The translations under genes and the position numbers were made by a program. The notes beneath the pieces were generated by a model, which saw nothing but the letters and a program-made list of their open reading frames with translations, was not told where the DNA came from and searched no databases. Shown piece after piece: positions 1 to 6,340 of a stretch of 9,526 nucleotides of DNA. The DNA is from WTJX01 sp045106295 (lineage in GTDB: Bacteria > Bacteroidota > Bacteroidia > Cytophagales > JAAEPT01), in assembly GCA_045106295.1 (NCBI GenBank), contig JBGCEI010000029.1:1-9526 (forward strand). The letters are read 5' to 3'. How positions within the stretch are numbered: position 1 is the stretch's first letter; the number at the start of each line of letters is the position of its first letter.

Positions 1-501
1 CACCCTGTCTACACCAAAGAAGCTATTTCTGCTATGGGAGGTACTAAATATGCCAGCACATTGGTATCTATGGTTACAGGTGTAGTAGGAAAATGGAGTT
101 ATTACGTCATAGCCATAGCTGCTTTTGCTACTATGTTTGGAACCTCTATTACCTTAATTGATGGCTACTGTCGTTCAGTAGAGCGAACCATTAGTCTTTT
201 AAAAAAAGAAGGTAATAAAAAGACAACTATGGACACTAAACAGTATTTAGTGTGGGTGAGTGTGTTAATGATAGGCTCGTTACTACTTATCTTTTTCTTT
301 GTCCAAAACCTCGGTCAGATTGTGAATTTAGCTACTATTTTATCATTCATTATTGCTCCATTTGCAGCTATTTTAAATTACAAAATAGTGATGAGCAAAG
401 AGATATCTACTGAATTTAGGCCTCCCATGTGGTTAAGGATCTTGGCTATTGCAGGTATTGTATTCTTAACAGTGTTTACGGTTTTATACCTTTTTAAGTA
501 A
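1..501 (+). CDS. NRAMP-like divalent metal transporter, C-terminal part (5' end outside window)
   Basis: The reading frame is open from base 1 to the TAA at 499-501 and encodes 166 residues, so the start lies outside the window. The first in-frame ATG (34) is internal, because the 11 codons before it read on without a break. The visible part is an integral membrane protein. A hydrophobic segment with the pattern GKWSYYVIAIAAFATMFGTS is followed by a charged loop (SVERTISLLKKEGNKK), two close membrane segments (about residues 81-126) and a last helix ending in LYLFK. From memory, the AAFATMFGTSITLIDGY-type stretch resembles the C-terminal half of the NRAMP-like transporters of Bacteroidota, which import Mn2+ or Fe2+ with protons across the inner membrane. 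The metal-binding segments (TM1 and TM6) are not in the window, so substrate cannot be judged. It converges on leuS, 23 nt away. Another APC-superfamily transporter remains possible. Confidence 0.62.
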   Translation, partial: HPVYTKEAISAMGGTKYASTLVSMVTGVVGKWSYYVIAIAAFATMFGTSITLIDGYCRSVERTISLLKKEGNKKTTMDTKQYLVWVSVLMIGSLLLIFFFVQNLGQIVNLATILSFIIAPFAAILNYKIVMSKEISTEFRPPMWLRILAIAGIVFLTVFTVLYLFK

Positions 502-552
502 AAGATTAAGTCATCAACGTAGTATTACATTACCACGTTGACAATCTTTTTT
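501..552 (+). terminator. Hairpin terminator between the convergent transporter gene and leuS
   Basis: An inverted repeat begins at the transporter stop codon. The outer arms are AAAGATT (501-507) and AATCTTT (543-549). The inner arms are TCAACGT (514-520) and ACGTTGA (535-541). After one A/C mismatch the inner stem continues with GTA (522-524) and TAC (531-533), closing a six-base loop at 525-530. On the + strand a run of six T follows (547-552), as in an intrinsic terminator. On the - strand the downstream T-rich stretch is weaker, so the structure is strongest for the transporter but may serve both genes. The right arm and loop lie inside the leuS reading frame. No free energy was computed. 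Confidence 0.7.
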
Positions 553-3296
553 GGTACTACAATTATTTTTTTAGGTGTTTTACCTTCTGTCCATTTCAGA
601 ACAATTTCATTAGCGAGTACCTGCTTTTCTATTTCCTCTTTCCCAAGGTCCATAGAAAAATTTAATTTGGTACGCATCTTTCCATTAATAGAAATAGGAT
701 ACTCATGCGCATCCTCTTTCAGCGTGCTCTCATCTACTTCAGGGAACGTAGCTCCCGTAATAGAAGTGGTATGTCCCATTAATTGCCACAACTCTTCCGT
801 AATATGAGGAGCATAAGGAGAAAGAATAATTAACAGTTTTTCGAATACTTCTTTTGAGCTACATTTCTGCTTCGATAATTCATTCACACACACCATAAAA
901 GCACTTACAGATGTATTCAACGATAGACTATCTACATCGTAACCAATTTTTTTAATCGCTGTATTAATCGTTTTTAACGAATCAGCAGAAGCTTTATCAT
1001 CATTGACTAAAAGTGTTCCATCTTCGTTTACAACTGCTCTCCATAGCTTACGTAAGAACTTATGAGAACCCTCTATTCCTTTTGTATTCCATGGCTTAGA
1101 TTGTTCCAAAGGACCTAAAAACATTTCATACAATCGTAACGTATCCGCCCCGTATTGGTCTACCAAGTCGTCTGGATTGACCACGTTGTATTTCGACTTT
1201 GACATTTTTTCTATTTCGCTTCCGCAAATGTACGCGCCGTTTTCTAAGATAAATTCAGTATCCTTCAGATCAGGTCTCCACTTTTTGAATGCTTCTATAT
1301 CCAATTTATCATTGTTTACAAGCGCCACATCAACATGAATAGGAGAAGTTTCGTATTCATTTTTTAAACCTTTACTGACAAACTTGTTCGTATCCTTAAT
1401 TCGGTAAACAAAGCTAGACCTCCCCTGAATCATTCCTTGATTTACTAACTTTTTGAATGCTTCTGGCTCACTTACAAAACCTCTGTCAAACAAGAAGTTA
1501 TTCCAGAAACGAGCATACAATAAATGACCCGTTGCATGTTCCGAACCACCTAAGTAGAAATCCACATTCTTCCAGTACGCCTCATTTTCTTTACTAAACG
1601 GAGCTTCACCATTGGTAGCATCCATGTATCGGTAGAAATACCAGCTAGAACCTGCCCATCCAGGCATGGTATTCATTTCTATTGGGTGCCCCTCTTTTGT
1701 ATTCCAATCAGTAGCACGTCCTAATGGTGGTTCACCGGTTTCGGTAGGTAAATATTTTTCTACCTCAGGTAATACCAGTGGAAGTTCACTTTCTGGTAAC
1801 GGATAAGGAATACCGTCTTTGTAGTAAATAGGAATAGGCTCTCCCCAATAACGCTGACGGCTAAAAATAGCATCACGTAACCTGAATTGAGTCTTTGATT
1901 TTCCAATTCCTTTGTTTTCTACAAATTCAATTGCTTTTGGAATAGCCTCTTTGACTGTTAATCCGTTCAAGAAATTAGAGTTGATCATTGTCCCTGCTTT
2001 GGGGTCAAAATTATCTTGAGAGATATCCGTTCGTTCTCCTTCTTGTACAGAAACAATAGGAATGTTGTAGTGCGAAGCAAATCGATAATCTCGCTCATCA
2101 GAGCATGGTACAGCCATTACTACACCCGTTCCATAGCTTGAAAGAACATAATCAGCAATCCAAATAGGAATCTCTTCTCCAGTAAAAGGATTCGTAGCAT
2201 AAGAACCGGTAAACACACCAGAGACCGTTTTTACATCACTTTGTCTCTCTCTTTCTGATCTGTTTTTTGCAACAGCAACATATCCCTCAACGGCTTTTTT
2301 CTGTTCAGGAGTCGTTAAGGTGGCAATTAAATTATGTTCAGGGGCAATACTCAAATACGTTACACCAAAAGTAGTATCTACTCTGGTGGTAAAAACTTCT
2401 AATTCAAAGTCGTGATTTGTTACCTGAAAACGTAACGAACAACCAATGGATTTTCCAATCCAGTTACGCTGCATTTCTTTTAACGCATCGCTCCATTCTA
2501 CCTTTTCTAAACCATCTAATAAGCGTTGTGCATAGGCAGTGATTCGCATAGACCACTGCTTCATCTTCTTTCGCTCTACAGGATAACCACCACGCTCGGA
2601 AAGCCCGTCTTTTATTTCATCATTTGCTAATACAGTTCCTAACTTAGGGCACCAGTTTACCTCTGTTTCAGAAAGATAAGTCAGTCTGTAGTTCAATAAG
2701 ATATCTCGTTGTTCTTTCTCACTGAATTCATTCCATTCAGTAGCAGTAAAGGAAGGTGTTTCTTCATCGCATTCAGCTTGCACAGAAGTATTTCCTTTTT
2801 TTTCAAAAACAGCAATTAAGGTTTCTATTGCCTCCGCTTTATTAGTCGTTGTATTGTACCAAGATTCAAATAATTGAATAAAAATCCATTGTGTCCATTT
2901 GTAATATGAAGGATCACTTGTACGGATTTCTCTGTCCCAATCGTAAGCAAAACCTAAATTCCCTAATTGCTCTATGTAGCGTGTAATATTTTGTTCTGTT
3001 GTAACAGCAGGGTGCTGCCCTGTTTGAATAGCGTATTGTTCTGCAGGAAGACCAAAAGAATCGAATCCAATAGGGTGGAGGACATTGTATCCATTTAATT
3101 TTTTGTAACGAGCAACGATGTCGGTAGCAATGTAACCCAATGGATGCCCTACGTGCAAACCAGCACCGGAAGGGTAGGGGAACATATCCAATACATAGTA
3201 TTTAGGCTTAGAAGTATCTTCTGTAACAGTAAACGTATTGTTCTCTGTCCAGTGTTTTTGCCACTTCTTTGCTATCTCTTTGAAATTGTATTGCAT
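525..3296 (-). CDS. leuS: Leucyl-tRNA synthetase
   Basis: This cytoplasmic class I aminoacyl-tRNA synthetase charges tRNA-Leu with leucine using ATP. It has 923 residues. Visible signatures in order: FPYPSGAGLHVGH with the HIGH box HVGH at 48-51; NWCPKLGTVLANDE (214-227); the CP1 editing domain with the threonine-rich motif TTRVDTTF (303-310) and AVPCSDERD (395-403), which supplies the conserved Asp residues; RYWGEPIPI (482-490); YLGGSEHATGHLLYARFW (581-598); and KMSKS at 697-701. The C-terminal tRNA-binding part begins with LSPYAPHITEELW (825-837). It is about 60 residues longer than E. coli LeuRS. Extra sequence lies around 148-200 and just before KMSKS (about 625-690). The cysteines expected in the ZN-1 region (about 228-246) are missing. 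The ATG at 3296 gives the usual MxYNFxEIxKKWQ N terminus. A promoter box lies just upstream, so it is probably its own transcription unit. Confidence 0.97.
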   Translation of the reverse strand: MQYNFKEIAKKWQKHWTENNTFTVTEDTSKPKYYVLDMFPYPSGAGLHVGHPLGYIATDIVARYKKLNGYNVLHPIGFDSFGLPAEQYAIQTGQHPAVTTEQNITRYIEQLGNLGFAYDWDREIRTSDPSYYKWTQWIFIQLFESWYNTTTNKAEAIETLIAVFEKKGNTSVQAECDEETPSFTATEWNEFSEKEQRDILLNYRLTYLSETEVNWCPKLGTVLANDEIKDGLSERGGYPVERKKMKQWSMRITAYAQRLLDGLEKVEWSDALKEMQRNWIGKSIGCSLRFQVTNHDFELEVFTTRVDTTFGVTYLSIAPEHNLIATLTTPEQKKAVEGYVAVAKNRSERERQSDVKTVSGVFTGSYATNPFTGEEIPIWIADYVLSSYGTGVVMAVPCSDERDYRFASHYNIPIVSVQEGERTDISQDNFDPKAGTMINSNFLNGLTVKEAIPKAIEFVENKGIGKSKTQFRLRDAIFSRQRYWGEPIPIYYKDGIPYPLPESELPLVLPEVEKYLPTETGEPPLGRATDWNTKEGHPIEMNTMPGWAGSSWYFYRYMDATNGEAPFSKENEAYWKNVDFYLGGSEHATGHLLYARFWNNFLFDRGFVSEPEAFKKLVNQGMIQGRSSFVYRIKDTNKFVSKGLKNEYETSPIHVDVALVNNDKLDIEAFKKWRPDLKDTEFILENGAYICGSEIEKMSKSKYNVVNPDDLVDQYGADTLRLYEMFLGPLEQSKPWNTKGIEGSHKFLRKLWRAVVNEDGTLLVNDDKASADSLKTINTAIKKIGYDVDSLSLNTSVSAFMVCVNELSKQKCSSKEVFEKLLIILSPYAPHITEELWQLMGHTTSITGATFPEVDESTLKEDAHEYPISINGKMRTKLNFSMDLGKEEIEKQVLANEIVLKWTEGKTPKKIIVVPKKIVNVVM

Positions 3297-3316
3297 ATCG
3301 CTTGTGTTAAGGAATG

Positions 3317-3324
3317 CAAAAGTA
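3317..3324 (-). promoter_or_regulatory. Bacteroidota-type -7 promoter element for leuS
   Basis: Read on the - strand, this is TACTTTTG, an exact match to the Bacteroidota sigma-ABfr -7 consensus TAnnTTTG. It lies about 20 nt upstream of the leuS ATG, so the leader would be very short (roughly 12-16 nt). The -33 element is weak: a T-run (complement of 3345-3350) sits 20 nt upstream where TTTG would be expected. There is no room for a long regulatory leader, so no leucine riboswitch-like or T-box control is visible. Confidence 0.6.
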
Positions 3325-3426
3325 CTAAAATTAATACCTCTCGGAAAAAATAATAGCTACTTAAATTTGGGTAATGAAATAGGAGTTGAAAAAGGGAGCT
3401 GTCGAGTCAGGAGGTTAATGGTGTGT

Positions 3427-4377
3427 TTAGCTATTAATGAGCTGAACTACTCTATCTTCAAAATACCGTTTCGAAGACGCAAAACTACTCCTAAACCCTA
3501 CGTGTCCACCATGCTTAGGTGTTTCCATTGTTAAGAATGGGTTTGCTTTAATTATTTCATAAGGGTAAGACGAAGCAGGTAAAAAAGGGTCATCCAGTGC
3601 ATTTAATAATAAGGTAGGGATAGCACAATTCTTGATGTAATGAATGCAACTGTTGTCTTTCCAATAGGCTTCAGCGTCAGGATATCCATTGGCAGGCCCA
3701 GTGTAAGCATTATCGAAGTCAGTAAAGTTTTTAATCTTTCTGATTTCTTGTTTGCTAACACCTTTAGAAGGAAATTCTTTGCTTTTAATGAGTAACTTTT
3801 TATTCAACGAGCTAATCATTCTGTCCAAATAAACTACTTTATTGAATCCTTTATCGAGATGAAATGCACTGTCTTTTAGGTTACAAGGTACAGATATGCC
3901 AATAGCAGAATAGATATTAGAATCTATTTTTTCACCTTTTTCACCTACATATTTAAGTACCAAATTACCACCTAAACTTAACCCACATAACACTATTTTT
4001 TTGTAGTCAAACTTGTCCAGCACATACTCAATAGTCGTCTGTAAGTCTTCTGTCTTACCACTGTGATATGATCGGTAGAACTTATTAGGTCTTCCGCTAC
4101 AATTTCTTTGATTCAAAGCTAAAGCATCTATTCCTTCCTCGTTTAGTCTATGTGCTAGATTAGAAACATAAGGAACGTTAGAACTACCGTCTAACCCGTG
4201 TACCAGAATCACCAGTGTATCAGAGCCTACTAATGCTAAGTCTAGATCTAAAATGTCTTGATCTGGTGTGTCAATAGTAATACGTTTGTACTCTAACTTT
4301 TTCGCTTTCGTAAATAAAAAGGAATAGATCGTATTGAAATGTCCGTTTTTGAAAAGTAAACTGGGTTTATAATCCAA
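3427..4377 (-). CDS. YheT-like alpha/beta hydrolase (probable esterase), TTG start
   Basis: The 316-residue protein has the alpha/beta-hydrolase layout of the YheT/ABHD1-3 group. The N terminus reads YKPSLLFKNGHFNTIYSF, typical of this group. Next come the strand and oxyanion region VILVHGLDGSS (56-66), the conserved QRNCSG (90-95), the nucleophile elbow GLSLGGN (132-138, Ser134), LDDPFLP (261-267) with the likely acid Asp262 or Asp263, and HGGHVGF (289-295) with the likely catalytic His292. There is no signal peptide, so it is probably cytoplasmic. Family members are esterases of poorly defined substrate; none can be named here. The first codon (4375-4377) is TTG. In frame, a TAA lies three codons upstream, no ATG occurs before residue 187, and no ATG of any frame lies in the upstream gap, so TTG is the only plausible start. 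No promoter is visible in the 73 nt upstream, so it is probably co-transcribed with the PurF-like gene. Confidence 0.85.
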   Translation of the reverse strand: MDYKPSLLFKNGHFNTIYSFLFTKAKKLEYKRITIDTPDQDILDLDLALVGSDTLVILVHGLDGSSNVPYVSNLAHRLNEEGIDALALNQRNCSGRPNKFYRSYHSGKTEDLQTTIEYVLDKFDYKKIVLCGLSLGGNLVLKYVGEKGEKIDSNIYSAIGISVPCNLKDSAFHLDKGFNKVVYLDRMISSLNKKLLIKSKEFPSKGVSKQEIRKIKNFTDFDNAYTGPANGYPDAEAYWKDNSCIHYIKNCAIPTLLLNALDDPFLPASSYPYEIIKANPFLTMETPKHGGHVGFRSSFASSKRYFEDRVVQLINS

Positions 4378-4410
4378 TCCTGGTTAGTTAAATTTAAAAT
4401 TAATAGCTAG

Positions 4411-4452
4411 AGTGTCTAAAGTCTAGTATCTAGTGTCTTTTATCTAAAATCT
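4411..4452. repeat. Degenerate heptanucleotide tandem repeat, six units
   Basis: Six consecutive 7-base units fill 4411-4452: AGTGTCT, AAAGTCT, AGTATCT, AGTGTCT, TTTATCT and AAAATCT. Every unit ends in TCT; on the - strand each starts with AGA followed by T or C. The pattern stops abruptly on both sides. It occupies most of the spacer between the PurF-like gene and the hydrolase gene, and its last unit overlaps the first two bases (4451-4452) of the PurF-like stop codon. I see no stem-loop or promoter in it. Confidence 0.7.
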
Positions 4453-6340
4453 AATATGCTCTTCCAGACTTTCCTTCCATAAAATTCACAAAGGCTTTGT
4501 TAACCACTTTGTGCCCACCTTTTGTAGGGTAATCACCTGTGAAGTACCAATCACCTAAATGATTAGGGCAAGCAGTATGTAAGCCCTCTACTGTTTGGTA
4601 CACAACAGAAAGCTCAGCCCCTAAATCATCAGGAGTGACTATTTCGGCTATCTTTTGTGTGATTTCGTCGTACGTAAATTCATTGTATAATTCATTTATA
4701 TAGTTAGGAGACTGCTCGTTGTTTACTTTAGACATATTACACTTTTCATAAACAGTGTCTAGCATGTATTCTTTTTTGTTGTCTTTTAATAACTCTAAAA
4801 GTGCTCTAAAAGCAACAAATTCTTTCATTTTCGACATGTCTATTCCATAGCAGTCAGGGAAACGAATTTGTGGAGCAGAAGAAACAATAATGATTTTTTT
4901 AGGACTTAGTTTATCGAGCATTCGTACAATACTTTTTTCTAACGTAGTTCCTCTTACAATCGAATCATCTATGACGACTACTGAGTCTACATTTTTTTTA
5001 ACCACTTCATAAGTCGTATCATAGACATGACTTACTAGATCATCTCTAGAATTATCATCTGCAATAAATGTACGTAGTTTAGCATCTTTAATGACTAGTT
5101 TTTCAACTCTAGGCTTTAGCTCTAATACTTTTTCTAATTCCTTTTTAGGAAGTTTTTTGTCGGCTAATTTTTCTTTTCGGTAATCTTTTAAGTAATCTTC
5201 TATTCCCTCTATCATTCCTAAGAACGATGTTTCAGCTGTATTAGGAATGTATGAAAAAACGGTGTTTTCTAAATCGTAATCTACTTCTTTCAATACTTGG
5301 CCTACAACTTGCTTACCCAACATTTTACGTTCGTTGTAGATACCAGGGTCCGATCCTCTAGAGAAATAAATACGTTCAAAAGAACAAGATTTCTTTTCTC
5401 CAGGTTCAATGAATTCTTTTTCATCTACTTTACCATTTACATCAATAATGAGTGCATGTCCAGGAGTTACTTCTTTGATTTCACTGTATTCGATATTAAA
5501 AGCTGTTTTAATAGCAGGTTTTTCCGAGGCTACTACGACTACTTCATCGTCTTCAAAATAATAAGCGGGTCTAATTCCATTAGGATCTCTAGCTACAAAA
5601 GCAGCACCGTTTCCAATTAACCCAGCCATAGCATATCCCCCATCAAAGTCTCTACACGACCTTTCTAAAATACGCTGGATATCCATTTTTTGTGAAATGA
5701 TACCAGAAACTTCTTGATTTGAGTAATTGTCTTTATTTTCTTGGAATACACGTTCATTTTCTTCATCTAAAAAATGACCTATTTTCTCCATTACCGTTAC
5801 CGTATCAGCATCGTCTTTAGGGTGTTGACCAAGTAAGGTTAGTTTTTTGAATAGTTCATCAACATTGGTCATATTGAAGTTACCAGCCATTACTAAATTT
5901 CTAGTTCTCCAATTACTTTGTCGTAGAAAAGGATGACAAAACTCAGTTCCTAAAGCACCATGAGTTCCATAACGAAGGTGACCTAGCATTACTTCACCAG
6001 TAAATGCTGTGTTTTTTAACATCCATTCAGCATCCCTGTACTTATCAGGGTTCGTTTTTTGTACTTTTTTAAATTTTTTATTTACTCGTTTGAAGATATC
6101 TGCAATTGGTGCAGACTCTACAGAACGATATCTACTAATGTAGCGTGTCCCTGCTGGGACATTCAATTTTATGGTAGCAATTCCAGCACCGTCTTGCCCA
6201 CGGTTGTGCTGCTTTTCCATTAATAAATACATTTTATTAAGTCCGTACATAGGTGTGCCGTACTTATCGATGTAATACTGATACGGTTTTTTTAACCTAA
6301 CAAGAGCAATACCACATTCATGTTTTATTTCTTCTACCAT
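4451..6340 (-). CDS. Long PurF-like amidophosphoribosyltransferase (Ntn glutamine amidotransferase plus PRTase)
   Basis: PurF makes 5-phosphoribosylamine from PRPP and glutamine, the first step of purine synthesis. This 629-residue protein has both halves, against about 505 in E. coli PurF. Glutaminase half: CGIAL with the nucleophile Cys9 after an eight-residue leader that would have to be removed; HNRGQDGAG (45-53); GHLRYGTHG (120-128); NFNMTN (154-159); RDPNGIRP (251-258). Phosphoribosyltransferase half: CSFERIYFSRGSD (319-331), IPNTAETS (365-372), the PRPP loop VVVIDDSIVRGTT (454-466), and SAPQIRFPDCYGIDM (488-502). A lysine- and glutamate-rich insertion lies at about 376-418. A C-terminal extension of about 125 residues ends near FTGDYPT (600-606). 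Where E. coli has NGN this protein has NFN. The Cys pair that binds Fe-S in Bacillus-type PurF just before FTGxYPT appears replaced. ATG at 6340 directly abuts the nuoN stop codon. It may be a second PurF paralogue rather than the housekeeping enzyme. Confidence 0.88.
   Translation of the reverse strand: MVEEIKHECGIALVRLKKPYQYYIDKYGTPMYGLNKMYLLMEKQHNRGQDGAGIATIKLNVPAGTRYISRYRSVESAPIADIFKRVNKKFKKVQKTNPDKYRDAEWMLKNTAFTGEVMLGHLRYGTHGALGTEFCHPFLRQSNWRTRNLVMAGNFNMTNVDELFKKLTLLGQHPKDDADTVTVMEKIGHFLDEENERVFQENKDNYSNQEVSGIISQKMDIQRILERSCRDFDGGYAMAGLIGNGAAFVARDPNGIRPAYYFEDDEVVVVASEKPAIKTAFNIEYSEIKEVTPGHALIIDVNGKVDEKEFIEPGEKKSCSFERIYFSRGSDPGIYNERKMLGKQVVGQVLKEVDYDLENTVFSYIPNTAETSFLGMIEGIEDYLKDYRKEKLADKKLPKKELEKVLELKPRVEKLVIKDAKLRTFIADDNSRDDLVSHVYDTTYEVVKKNVDSVVVIDDSIVRGTTLEKSIVRMLDKLSPKKIIIVSSAPQIRFPDCYGIDMSKMKEFVAFRALLELLKDNKKEYMLDTVYEKCNMSKVNNEQSPNYINELYNEFTYDEITQKIAEIVTPDDLGAELSVVYQTVEGLHTACPNHLGDWYFTGDYPTKGGHKVVNKAFVNFMEGKSGRAY

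Noticed and set aside
538..807. + strand open frame of 89 codons antisense to the end of leuS
   Set aside because: It is a shadow of the leuS coding strand and begins inside the terminator hairpin; nothing supports translation.
3322..3337. Imperfect palindrome GTACTAA-AA-TTAATAC overlapping the leuS promoter, considered as an operator
   Set aside because: It has one mismatch in short A/T-rich arms, is easily expected by chance, and resembles no regulator site I know.
3390..3426. Possible terminator after the hydrolase gene
   Set aside because: Only a 3-bp CTG/CAG pairing with a nearby T-run could be found on the - strand, which is too weak to call.
3144..3534. Two overlapping + strand open frames (69 and 98 codons) across the leuS start and the 3297-3426 gap
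   Set aside because: They lie mostly antisense to leuS and the hydrolase gene, overlap each other, resemble no family I recognise, and cover the leuS promoter. They are chance open frames.
4378..4450. Promoter for the hydrolase gene inside the repeat spacer
   Set aside because: The nearest match on the - strand, TAGACTTTAG, lacks the TTTG ending of the -7 box, and it arises from the heptamer repeat.
5297..5620. + strand open frame of 107 codons inside the PurF-like gene
   Set aside because: It is fully antisense to a well-conserved protein, is rich in Phe, Arg and Ser as expected from reading the complement, and has no recognisable domain.
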